Source: Acidobacteriota bacterium (GTDB lineage Bacteria; Acidobacteriota; Aminicenantia; Aminicenantales; Aminicenantaceae). Taken from it: a stretch of 20,638 bases of DNA. Below, piece after piece: positions 6,404-14,044 of the stretch. Location of the stretch: NCBI GenBank assembly GCA_030609975.1, contig JAUWSR010000021.1, positions 1-20,638 of the forward strand, written 5' to 3'. Position 1 is the stretch's first letter; the number at the start of each line of letters is the position of its first letter. The notes below the pieces were generated by a model. The model was not told the DNA's origin. It ran no database searches and was given only the letters and a program-made list of their open reading frames with translations. The translations under genes and the position numbers were made by a program.

Positions 6404-7642
6404 ATGGACATGGTCAGGAAGAGCATGAAAAAATTAGCGAGCGCGGCAGCTCTGATAATGAGTATCGGTGCTGGATTCTTGCTGGGGCAGATCGATTCGC
6501 AATGGCGGGGACCCAATCGGGATGGCGTCTATCCGGAGAAAAACCTGCTCCCAGCATGGCCAGCCGAGGGGCCGGTGCGGCTTTGGCTGGCTGAAGGATT
6601 TGGCGACGGATATTCCTCACCGGCTGTCACTGCGGAACGCATTTATCTCACGGGTGAAATAAAGGGGGAAGGCTTTCTCTTCGCTCTGGACGTCGAAGGA
6701 AAACAGCTCTGGAAATCATCGTACGGCAAGGAATGGGCCGGCAGTCGACCCGGTTCCCGTACCACTCCCACGGTCGTTGGCAACAGGATCTACCTGATGA
6801 GCGGTCATGGGGGTGCTGCCTGTTTTGACACCGGGGGGAAAAAGATCTGGGCGGTGGACCTGGCCCAGAAATTCGGCGCCAGGAATATCGAATGGGGCAT
6901 GACCGAATCGCCCCTTGTGGATGGGGAGCGGGTGTTCTTTACACCAGGTGGCCGTAACTCCACCATCGTAGCTTTGAACAGGGAGACAGGGGAAACGATC
7001 TGGGACATAAAAATCAACGGCGAAACCTCCGGGTATTGTTCTCCCTGTATAATTAAGCATGGCCAAAGACGGCTCCTGCTCACCATGACCGCTGGTTCCC
7101 TGGTGGCGGTGGATGCAGATACAGGTGAATTTCTTTGGCGACAATCTCATGTCACCGACTATGATGTCAACGCCAATACACCCAAGTACCATGAGGGTTA
7201 TGTATTTACCGACAGCGGCTACGGAACCGGAGGGCAGATGTTCCGGATTTCTGAGGATGGGTCCAGTGCCAAAAAGATCTGGACTCAGAAAAACTTGGAC
7301 TCTCAGATGGGCGCTGTCGTGTTGGTTGATGGATACATTTACGGCTCCGGTCACAAACGCCGGGGCTGGCACTGCCTGGACTGGAATACCGGAAAAATTC
7401 AGTTTTCGGCAAGGCAGGTAGGCCACAAAGGCAATATCATTTTTGCCGACGGTAAACTCTATCTATACAGCGAGCGCGGAGACATCGCCCTGGTCAAACC
7501 CAATCCCCAAGAGCTCGATGTCATCAGTTCCTTTCGGATCAAAGAAGGCTCGGGCGAACATTGGGCTCATCTGGTCATAAAAGACGGACGCCTCTACATC
7601 CGGCACGGGGATGTTTTGATGGTGTATAACATTTCGCGATAG
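6404..7642 (+). CDS. Exported PQQ-like beta-propeller protein (first gene of the redox operon)
   Basis: A 412-residue protein. The N-terminus has basic residues and a hydrophobic segment (about 11-28), a signal peptide or membrane anchor. Q-W-R-G-P-N-R-D-G follows at 33-41, the entry motif of this propeller family. Repeats include ALDVEGKQLW, ALNRETGETIW, AVDADTGEFLW and CLDWNTGKIQF, and the motif WGMTESPLVDGE is typical of a large uncharacterised group in Planctomycetota, Verrucomicrobiota and Acidobacteriota. A C-S-P-C pair lies at 212-215. Start 6404 has GAGGTG six bases upstream; an internal ATG at 6425 also has an AGGA-type site and cannot be excluded. The stop abuts the start of the next gene, so the two are translationally coupled. 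No catalytic role can be assigned. Confidence 0.88.
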   Translation: MDMVRKSMKKLASAAALIMSIGAGFLLGQIDSQWRGPNRDGVYPEKNLLPAWPAEGPVRLWLAEGFGDGYSSPAVTAERIYLTGEIKGEGFLFALDVEGKQLWKSSYGKEWAGSRPGSRTTPTVVGNRIYLMSGHGGAACFDTGGKKIWAVDLAQKFGARNIEWGMTESPLVDGERVFFTPGGRNSTIVALNRETGETIWDIKINGETSGYCSPCIIKHGQRRLLLTMTAGSLVAVDADTGEFLWRQSHVTDYDVNANTPKYHEGYVFTDSGYGTGGQMFRISEDGSSAKKIWTQKNLDSQMGAVVLVDGYIYGSGHKRRGWHCLDWNTGKIQFSARQVGHKGNIIFADGKLYLYSERGDIALVKPNPQELDVISSFRIKEGSGEHWAHLVIKDGRLYIRHGDVLMVYNISR

Positions 7643-9076
7643 ATGAACGAAAAACAACTGCACCTTGTCACTTCCCTAAGCGCTGCCTTAGTGGGTTTGG
7701 TGCTGCTGGGCTGGTGGCTTCTGCACAATCCAGTTGCCGGCTTCAGTGAGAGTATCCCCGGCATGGACAACCGGCCGGAGTTCCTTGCCAGTGAACTGGC
7801 TGATGTGGATATCGGCTCGGTGTTTGCAGCCTTTGAGGGAACACCGTCTCAAGTTCCCGGTGCCTGGCCTCGATTTCGAGGTGTAGATTTTGACAATATC
7901 AGCAAAGAAAATGTCCGGCTGGCTGACAACTGGAGGGAAAGCGGGCCTAACATCCTTTGGTCCATAGACTTGGGGGAGGGCCACGCCGGCCCTGTTGTCT
8001 CTGAGGGAAGAGTCTATGTTTTGGACTACAACGAAGAGGAACGCGCCGATATCTTGCGCTGTTTTTCATTGGATGACGGACGAGAGATTTGGCAGCGGGG
8101 ATACCCCCTGTTTATCAAAAGAAACCACGGCATGTCACGCACCATTCCTGCAGTCAGCGGAGAATATGTCGTAGCTCTGGGGCCCAAATGTCATGTGATG
8201 TGCGTGGATGCGGACACAGGAGATTTTCGCTGGGGGATCGATCTTGTCAAAGATTTTGGCGCCGAGGTTCCCCTCTGGTACACCGGCCAATGTCCTCTCA
8301 TCGAAGACAATATCGCCATATTTGGAGTGGGAGGCAGTTCGATTCTTTTGGGAGTTGACTGCGCTACGGGTGATGTTGTTTGGCAAACTCCCAATCCCAA
8401 CGAATGGAAGATGTCACACTCCTCTGTTTTGCCTTTCCGGATCTTAGGCAAAAAAATGTATGTTTACTGCGCCCTAGGCGGCATCGTCGGCGTATCCGCT
8501 GAAGGGGAGAATATCGGACAGGTTCTGTTTGAATCAACGTTGTGGAACCACAACGTCATCGCCCCTTCTCCCATCCATTTGGGAGATGACCGGATCTTTG
8601 TCACGGCAGGCTATGGCTCTGGAAGCGCCATGCTGAGGCTCAAGCCCGAGAATGACAGTTTCTCCGTTGAGTCACTTCAGACCATAAAGCCGGACCAAGG
8701 TATTGCTTCGGAACAGCAGACTCCGCTCTTTTACCAGGGACATCTTTTCTCCATCCTGCCCAAAGATGCAGGGCCGCTTCGCAATCAGTTTGTCTGCTGT
8801 CATCCCGACGATCTCAGCACATTCGTGTGGTCCAGCGGCAAGACCAATCGCTTTGGCCTGGGACCCTATCTTATTGCGGATGACAAGATATTCATATTGA
8901 GCGACGATGGCGTTTTGACTGTTTTGAGAACGAGCACCACCGAGTACATCCAGTTGACTCAAGCTAAGGTCTTGGAAGGTGTGGATGCTTGGGGACCGAT
9001 GGCCTTGGTGAACGGTCGGCTGCTGGCACGCGATTCCCACCGGCTGGTATGCATCGATATTCGGGCGGGGAGTTAA
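7643..9076 (+). CDS. Membrane-anchored PQQ-like beta-propeller protein
   Basis: A 477-residue protein whose ATG follows the previous stop codon with no gap and without a clear ribosome site, so it probably relies on re-initiation. Residues 8-27 are one hydrophobic helix, followed by a linker of about 45 residues and W-P-R-F-R-G at 75-80. Propeller repeats include SLDDGREIW, CVDADTGDFRW and GVDCATGDVVW; the WYTGQCPLIEDN and NEWKMSHSS stretches identify the same broad family as the previous gene, but the two are clearly diverged. Several cysteines are scattered through the domain, with no haem-binding CxxCH. The anchor followed by the propeller predicts a periplasmic location. It may be a subunit or scaffold of the redox complex; function unknown. 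Confidence 0.87.
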   Translation: MNEKQLHLVTSLSAALVGLVLLGWWLLHNPVAGFSESIPGMDNRPEFLASELADVDIGSVFAAFEGTPSQVPGAWPRFRGVDFDNISKENVRLADNWRESGPNILWSIDLGEGHAGPVVSEGRVYVLDYNEEERADILRCFSLDDGREIWQRGYPLFIKRNHGMSRTIPAVSGEYVVALGPKCHVMCVDADTGDFRWGIDLVKDFGAEVPLWYTGQCPLIEDNIAIFGVGGSSILLGVDCATGDVVWQTPNPNEWKMSHSSVLPFRILGKKMYVYCALGGIVGVSAEGENIGQVLFESTLWNHNVIAPSPIHLGDDRIFVTAGYGSGSAMLRLKPENDSFSVESLQTIKPDQGIASEQQTPLFYQGHLFSILPKDAGPLRNQFVCCHPDDLSTFVWSSGKTNRFGLGPYLIADDKIFILSDDGVLTVLRTSTTEYIQLTQAKVLEGVDAWGPMALVNGRLLARDSHRLVCIDIRAGS

Positions 9077-9085
9077 GAGAGATAA

Positions 9086-10090
9086 ATGGATACAAAAAAG
9101 CCAAAAACGGACCGTCTGATCACAGGCTTGATCATTTTTCTCTCGGTTGTGGGGATCCTGTATTTTGGTGGGCGAGCCATATATGAGAATACTCGGAGGA
9201 ACCAAGAGAATCCCTTTGAATACGATGTCGAAGGCTTTAAGCGAAGCGGAGCGGACCGGGTTTCGCACCACGAAGTGCGCAGGATCCAGCTTGATCTGGA
9301 ACATGTTTTGGCTATCGCTATCGGACCCAACGATGAACTTTATGTTTCCGGTGACAGTTTCATCTGTGCCCTGGACAAGGAGGGCCGAGTTCTGAACAGG
9401 ATAGAGACAGTAGGCCCCGTTCACTGTCTGGCTGTGGACGAGAACGGGGATGTGTATGCCGGTTTGAACGATCATGTAGAGGTTTTCGACAATCTGAGAA
9501 TCAAAAAATCCAGTTGGAATTCACCCGGTAAGGAGGCCATCTTCACCTCTATCGCAGTTTCTCCCACTGCGATCTTTGTAGCGGATGCCGGAAACCTGGT
9601 CATATGGAAATTCGATAAGGCTGGAGATCTTCTGCAAAGGATCGGCGACAAGGATGAAGCTAAAGACGTCCACGGCTTCATCATCCCCAGTCCTTATTTT
9701 GATGTCGCTATCGATCCGGATGGTTTTCTCTGGGCGGCGAACACCGGCCGTCACACTCTTGAAAATTTCACTCCTGATGGGGATTTGCGGACGGCCTGGG
9801 GAGAATTCTCAATGGAGATCGAAGGTTTCTGCGGATGCTGCAATCCCACTCACTTTATCATTTTAGAGGATGGGACCTTTGTGACCAGTGAGAAAGGGCT
9901 TCCCCGCGTCAAGATCTACAATCGTCTCGGTGAATTTGTTTCAGTTGTAGCTGGACCCGATCTTTTCCGGGAAGGCACGGTGGGCCTCGACTTGGCCCGG
10001 GATTCCACTCAGCGGATCTATGTCATGGATCCTGTGCAAAAAGCTGTGCGGATATTTGAGGCAAAACCAGACTGGGAAGGGAGTGAATAG
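9086..10090 (+). CDS. Membrane-anchored NHL-type beta-propeller protein
   Basis: A 334-residue protein with a basic start (KKPKTDR), a transmembrane helix at about 11-30 and a periplasmic six-bladed NHL-type propeller. Blade-like phrases recur: LAIAIGPNDELYVSG, LAVDENGDVYAG, FDVAIDPDGFLWAANTG and LDLARDSTQRIYVMD. A C-G-C-C-N-P-T-H motif at 249-256, in the loop GFCGCCNPTHFIIL, is reminiscent of NHL proteins I associate with Fe-S operons and could bind metal or form a disulphide. Nine bases separate it from the previous gene, and its stop (TAG) precedes the GTG of the next gene by one base. NHL propellers usually mediate protein, sugar or ligand contacts; no enzymatic residues are evident. Confidence 0.82.
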   Translation: MDTKKPKTDRLITGLIIFLSVVGILYFGGRAIYENTRRNQENPFEYDVEGFKRSGADRVSHHEVRRIQLDLEHVLAIAIGPNDELYVSGDSFICALDKEGRVLNRIETVGPVHCLAVDENGDVYAGLNDHVEVFDNLRIKKSSWNSPGKEAIFTSIAVSPTAIFVADAGNLVIWKFDKAGDLLQRIGDKDEAKDVHGFIIPSPYFDVAIDPDGFLWAANTGRHTLENFTPDGDLRTAWGEFSMEIEGFCGCCNPTHFIILEDGTFVTSEKGLPRVKIYNRLGEFVSVVAGPDLFREGTVGLDLARDSTQRIYVMDPVQKAVRIFEAKPDWEGSE

Positions 10091-10091
10091 A

Positions 10092-10352
10092 GTGAACTTT
10101 AAAATTGAAGAGATCGAAAACAGGCGCGAATTCCTCAAAAAAAGCACTCGGACCCTCGCCTTGGGCGGCTTTGTCCTGCTGGGAGGCTTTCTTGGGATGC
10201 GCCGTTCTGATGGTGAAAACAGTGCTTCGAGCTGTGCCCTGAACCTGCCCTGTCGAGATTGTGCTTCGCTCTCACGCTGCCAAGAACCTCGAGCCCTGCC
10301 TTCTAAACAGAACGAGGATTTTGCCCAAGGTTTTGAAAATGAAAAAAGATAG
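10092..10352 (+). CDS. Small Tat-signal protein with four cysteines
   Basis: An 86-residue product starting at GTG 10092, with GGAG ending eight bases upstream (in-frame alternative GTG 10083 lies on that site). Residues 10-17 read N-R-R-E-F-L-K-K, a near-ideal twin-arginine motif, followed by a hydrophobic, Gly/Leu-rich segment to about 35. The short mature part has C48, C54, C57 and C63 in a symmetrical C-x5-C-x2-C-x5-C arrangement, and the tail is charged. Export in folded form plus four cysteines suggests a metal or Fe-S site assembled in the cytoplasm. It overlaps the Tat polyferredoxin gene by 14 bases, so it may be a partner or maturation factor of that protein. I do not recognise a named family. 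Confidence 0.75.
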   Translation: MNFKIEEIENRREFLKKSTRTLALGGFVLLGGFLGMRRSDGENSASSCALNLPCRDCASLSRCQEPRALPSKQNEDFAQGFENEKR

Positions 10353-10926
10353 GCGCGTTAAACCGGTCAACCGGCGGGATTTTATCCGGAGGGGTCTGCA
10401 CATATTCTCCGGTATTACCATTGGAGGCTTAACCGGTCTCTTGTTCAGCAAATCCTCCTCCGAGGAGATGGTGTGGCAGCTCGATCCCAACATCTGCGTG
10501 CAGTGTGAAAAATGCGCGGTGAACTGCGTGCTGCCCCATTCCTCCGTGAAATGTGTCCATTCCTACTCGATGTGCGGATACTGTGATCTGTGCAGCGGCT
10601 ACCTGCAGCCGGGCGCTAAGTCCCGAGATACGGGTGCCGAGCATCAGCTGTGCCCTTCCGGCGCCATCACGCGGACTTTTGTGGAGGAACCCTATTTCCA
10701 GTACACCATCGATGAAGAGTTATGTATCGGCTGTGGTAAATGTGTCAAGGGCTGCATTTCCTTCGGCAATGGCTCGTTGTACCTGCAGAACCGGCACGAT
10801 CGCTGTTTGAACTGCAACCAGTGTTCGATCGCCCGCCTCTGCCCGTCGCAGGCCTGGAAACGTGTTCCGGCCAGCCGGCCTTATATACTCCGAGGAGATG
10901 AGAGCCAGAGGTATCAAAAGGGTTGA
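10339..10926 (+). CDS. Tat-exported polyferredoxin with about four [4Fe-4S] clusters
   Basis: A 195-residue protein. ATG 10339 is preferred because the protein then opens with a Tat signal (N-R-R-D-F-I-R-R at 11-18, hydrophobic to about 36); a frame further upstream lacks support. Seventeen cysteines follow: 53, 56, 59, 63 (C-x2-C-x2-C-x3-C), 72, 79, 82, 85, 105, then 129, 132, 135, 139 (again a classic motif) and 156, 159, 162, 168. Sixteen suffice for four cubane clusters, as in NrfC/HycB/DmsB-type electron-transfer subunits, which are commonly paired with polytopic membrane partners. Here the next gene, starting two bases downstream, is such a partner. Likely role: carries electrons on the periplasmic face between the membrane Fe-S protein and unknown partners. 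Confidence 0.88.
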   Translation: MKKDRRVKPVNRRDFIRRGLHIFSGITIGGLTGLLFSKSSSEEMVWQLDPNICVQCEKCAVNCVLPHSSVKCVHSYSMCGYCDLCSGYLQPGAKSRDTGAEHQLCPSGAITRTFVEEPYFQYTIDEELCIGCGKCVKGCISFGNGSLYLQNRHDRCLNCNQCSIARLCPSQAWKRVPASRPYILRGDESQRYQKG

Positions 10927-10928
10927 AC

Positions 10929-12302
10929 ATGAGATTTTGTTCTAGGTCAGCCAAAACGGTTTTTTTGCTTGTTCTCTGTTTTTTATTGTTCTTGCCCAGC
11001 ATGAACCTGTCACAGACTCAAGAGCGCTTCCCCAAACCCGATTTTCAGAGCGGTTATACCCGTCCTGATCTTCTCACGCCCACACCTCGATCTCAGCTTC
11101 TCGAATACCTGGATGTTTTGGTTCTCCTGGTCGCGCTCGCGCTGGCCACGTATTTCGCCCACAAGCTGCGGTCACGGCGGAAACTTTTTGTGTTGATGGT
11201 CTTCTCCCTGATCTATTTCGGCTTTTTCCGCAAAGGGTGTGTTTGTTCCATTGGGGCTATCCAGAATGTCGGATATGCCATCTTCAACTCCGGTTACGCC
11301 GTTCCTTTAACCGTCATAATCTTTTTTATCCTCCCCTTGGTTTTTACTCTATTCTTCGGGCGGACATTCTGTGCCGCAGTCTGTCCGTTGGGTGCTGTTC
11401 AGGATGCCGTGGTGCTCAAGCCCACCAAGGTTCCGGCTTGGCTGGCCGAGGTTCTAGGTATCCTGCCCTATATCTACCTAGGGCTGGCTGTATTGTTTGT
11501 AGCCACCGGCGCAGGATTCATCATCTGTCAATATGATCCTTTTATAGGATTTTTCCGCTTCGGGGCCAGCTTCAACATGATGATCTTCGGCGCCTCCATC
11601 TTGCTTTTGGGGACAGTCGTGGCGCGTCCTTACTGCCGGTTCCTCTGCCCCTACGGAGTTCTTTTAAATTGGATGTCCCGCCTCTCCCGCTGGCATGTGA
11701 AGATCACGCCCACAGAATGCAATAAATGCCGTCTTTGTGAAGAGTCGTGTCCTTTTGGGGCTATCAAAACTCCCAATGAACCCCGGTACCAGGGTTCAAA
11801 GGAGAAGACGGTCAAAAGCCTGGCCGCACTGCTGGTAATGCTTCCACTTTTTATTGGGGGCGGCGGTTGGATCGTTTCCCGTCTCGACGAATCCTTGTCC
11901 CGTCAACATTTTACGGTGTCGTTGGCGGAGCAGATCCTACTGGAGGAACGCGGCGAAAGTACGGTGCTTACCGAAGAGACCAAGGCCTATCGAGCTTCGG
12001 GAAAGCCTCGGGAGGAATTGTTCCAGGAAGCCGTGTCCATCCAGGAAAAATTCAGGCTTGGAGGATGGTTTTTAGGCGGGTTCATCGGCCTGATCCTAGG
12101 TCTGAAACTGCTCAATCTTTCCGTCCTGCGCCGGCAGCTCGAATATGATGTGGATACCGGAACCTGTCTGAGTTGTGGACGCTGCTTTGCGTACTGTCCC
12201 TTTGAACATGTCCGGCTGGGTCTTATAACTCCGGAAGAGGCGGCCGCGCAGGGAGCACGGGATCCAGAAGCACGGGAGAAAAATGAAAATGAAAACGTGT
12301 AA
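10929..12302 (+). CDS. NapH/NosR-like polytopic membrane Fe-S protein
   Basis: A 457-residue integral membrane protein. ATG 10929 is preceded by AAGGG at six bases; the in-frame TTG two codons earlier is less likely. Hydrophobic segments lie near 10-27, 52-74, 83-97, 120-145, 170-195 and 205-228, with two more around 297-315 and 375-395. Cysteine motifs: C104-x-C106 (G-C-V-C-S-I-G), C148-x3-C152-P, C236-x3-C240-P, a ferredoxin motif C264/C267/C270/C274 and a C-terminal one C413/C416/C419/C423. The paired C-x3-C-P motifs at membrane borders and the ferredoxin motifs are the signature of the NapH/NosR/RnfE-type group that moves electrons across or along the membrane. Placement between a Tat polyferredoxin and cytoplasmic NADH-oxidising subunits supports a transmembrane conduit. 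Quinone involvement is possible but not visible. Confidence 0.87.
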   Translation: MRFCSRSAKTVFLLVLCFLLFLPSMNLSQTQERFPKPDFQSGYTRPDLLTPTPRSQLLEYLDVLVLLVALALATYFAHKLRSRRKLFVLMVFSLIYFGFFRKGCVCSIGAIQNVGYAIFNSGYAVPLTVIIFFILPLVFTLFFGRTFCAAVCPLGAVQDAVVLKPTKVPAWLAEVLGILPYIYLGLAVLFVATGAGFIICQYDPFIGFFRFGASFNMMIFGASILLLGTVVARPYCRFLCPYGVLLNWMSRLSRWHVKITPTECNKCRLCEESCPFGAIKTPNEPRYQGSKEKTVKSLAALLVMLPLFIGGGGWIVSRLDESLSRQHFTVSLAEQILLEERGESTVLTEETKAYRASGKPREELFQEAVSIQEKFRLGGWFLGGFIGLILGLKLLNLSVLRRQLEYDVDTGTCLSCGRCFAYCPFEHVRLGLITPEEAAAQGARDPEAREKNENENV

Positions 12303-12358
12303 TATGTGGATTTCTAGTAGAATTATAATTAGCTTGTACCAATGAGGTTTTCAAAACT

Positions 12359-14038
12359 ATGAACAAATCCTCTCGAATATTGTACAACATCACTAAAAGC
12401 GCGGCTGTAGTGGCCGTCGTACTGGCTGTCATCCTCAGCATTTTGATGATCGCGAATTACATCCAAACCAAATCGGTCGATCCCCTCAATAGCAAGGCCA
12501 TCGCACAGCTCCTGGACCAGCTCCAGGAAAACCCCAACGATCAGGCGCTGAAGGAGCAGATCAGAGCACTCGATCTGCTAGCGCGTAAAGCTTATTTTAC
12601 CCACCTTTGGCAGCTGCGTACCGGTGGCTATCTGCTTTTCAGTTTTGTGTTGGTGTTCTTGATCGCTTTTAAATATATGAGCTCGTTTAAATCCTATCTG
12701 CCCGATCTCAATGAAGCCGCCCCCGCAGACGTTACCTGGGAAAATAAACTTTTGTCCCGCAAATATCTCATCTACGGCGGCTTGGCGCTCTTTGCCATTG
12801 CCTTTGTCTTGGGAGTTTTATCCCAGAGTGATATCAATAAGATCGGCAGGCTGGGAGCAGCCCAACTGTCTGCTTTCCCCAGCGTCGAGGAATTACGCGA
12901 AAACTGGCCGAATTTCCGGGGACCGGAAGGGATCGGCATCGCCTACCATGCTAAGGCGCCCACGGAATGGGATGGAGAATCAGGCGAGAACATCGTGTGG
13001 AAGACTCCTATCCCACAATCCGGCTTCAACTCGCCCATCATATGGGAGGATAAGATCTTCCTGTCCGGTGCGGATAGGCGCACTCAGGTGGTGTACTGCA
13101 TCGAAGCTGACTCCGGGAAAATCCTATGGGAACATACCCTGGACGATGTGCCGGGTTCTCCTGCCGAACGTCCTCGTACCTCCGAAGATACTGGATTTGC
13201 TGCGCCCACTATGGCTACGGATGGGCAGAGGATTTATGTTGTGTTTGCCACCGGAGATATCGGGGCCCTGGATTTTGAGGGGAAGCGCATTTGGGCCAAA
13301 AACCTGGGGATGCCTGAGAATCATTACGGCCATTCTTCCTCACTCATCACGTACCGGAACATGCTGCTGGTGCAGTATGATCAGAATTCAGGAGGCCATC
13401 TCCTAGGGCTGAATGCCCGCACGGGAGCTATCCTTTATGATACGCCAAGGGACACCGATATCTCCTGGGCCTCTCCTATCGTGGTCAACACCGGGACCCG
13501 GGATGAAGTGATCCTAAACTCCAATCCCTATGTGATCTCGTATGATCCCCAGACAGGACGGGAACTGTGGCGTGTCCGCTGCATGCTGGGCGAGATCGCA
13601 CCCTCTCTGGCCTACACCGATGGGTGGGTTTATGCTGTCAATGAGTATGCTCGTTTGGCGGCTATTGACACCAACAATCCTACGGAAGTGGCCTGGGAAT
13701 ACATTGATGACCTCTCAGAGGTGTCCAGCCCAGTGGCTGCAAAAGGCTTGTTGTTCATGCCTTCCAGCTACGGCACTATCTCTTGCTTTGATGCCAAGAC
13801 CGGGGAAAGATTGTGGCTGCATGAGCACGAGGAAGGTTTCTACTCCTCGCCGATCCTGGTGGGGGAGAATGTCTATCTTATGGATATGGATGGGCTGATG
13901 TTGATCTTCTCTGCAGCAAGAGAGTTTGAGCTGCTAAAAAGCAACTCTCTGGGCGAAAGAGCCATGACCATCCCGGCCTTTAAACACGGCCGCATTTATA
14001 TCCGAGGTGAAAAACACCTCTTCTGTATAGGAGATTAG
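12359..14038 (+). CDS. PQQ-like beta-propeller with three N-terminal membrane helices
   Basis: A 559-residue protein. Hydrophobic helices at about 13-35, 88-106 and 134-154 precede a propeller from about 183 (W-P-N-F-R-G) to the end. Between helices 1 and 2 lies a charged helical stretch (about 43-78) that may be exposed outside; the lysine-rich loop between helices 2 and 3 should be cytoplasmic, which puts the propeller in the periplasm. Repeats include CIEADSGKILW, LNARTGAILY, YDPQTGRELW and FDAKTGERLW. ATG 12359 has only a distant GAGG (11 bases). The 56-base gap before it is the largest inside the operon. The extra helices set it apart from the other propellers and suggest that it packs against the adjacent membrane Fe-S protein. 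Function not assigned. Confidence 0.87.
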   Translation: MNKSSRILYNITKSAAVVAVVLAVILSILMIANYIQTKSVDPLNSKAIAQLLDQLQENPNDQALKEQIRALDLLARKAYFTHLWQLRTGGYLLFSFVLVFLIAFKYMSSFKSYLPDLNEAAPADVTWENKLLSRKYLIYGGLALFAIAFVLGVLSQSDINKIGRLGAAQLSAFPSVEELRENWPNFRGPEGIGIAYHAKAPTEWDGESGENIVWKTPIPQSGFNSPIIWEDKIFLSGADRRTQVVYCIEADSGKILWEHTLDDVPGSPAERPRTSEDTGFAAPTMATDGQRIYVVFATGDIGALDFEGKRIWAKNLGMPENHYGHSSSLITYRNMLLVQYDQNSGGHLLGLNARTGAILYDTPRDTDISWASPIVVNTGTRDEVILNSNPYVISYDPQTGRELWRVRCMLGEIAPSLAYTDGWVYAVNEYARLAAIDTNNPTEVAWEYIDDLSEVSSPVAAKGLLFMPSSYGTISCFDAKTGERLWLHEHEEGFYSSPILVGENVYLMDMDGLMLIFSAAREFELLKSNSLGERAMTIPAFKHGRIYIRGEKHLFCIGD

Positions 14039-14044
14039 GGAACT

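Noticed and set aside
6716..7426. Open frame of 236 codons on the minus strand
   Set aside because: Wholly antisense to the propeller gene at 6404, with no domain or start signal.
8672..9475. Open frame of 267 codons on the minus strand
   Set aside because: It lies opposite the ends of two well-supported propeller genes, lacks a ribosome site and shows no recognisable domain; a shadow frame.
12324..12329. TATAAT in the 56-base gap before the propeller at 12359, a possible internal promoter
   Set aside because: No acceptable -35 at 16-18 bases spacing and no TG extension; the region is AT-rich, so a chance match is likely.
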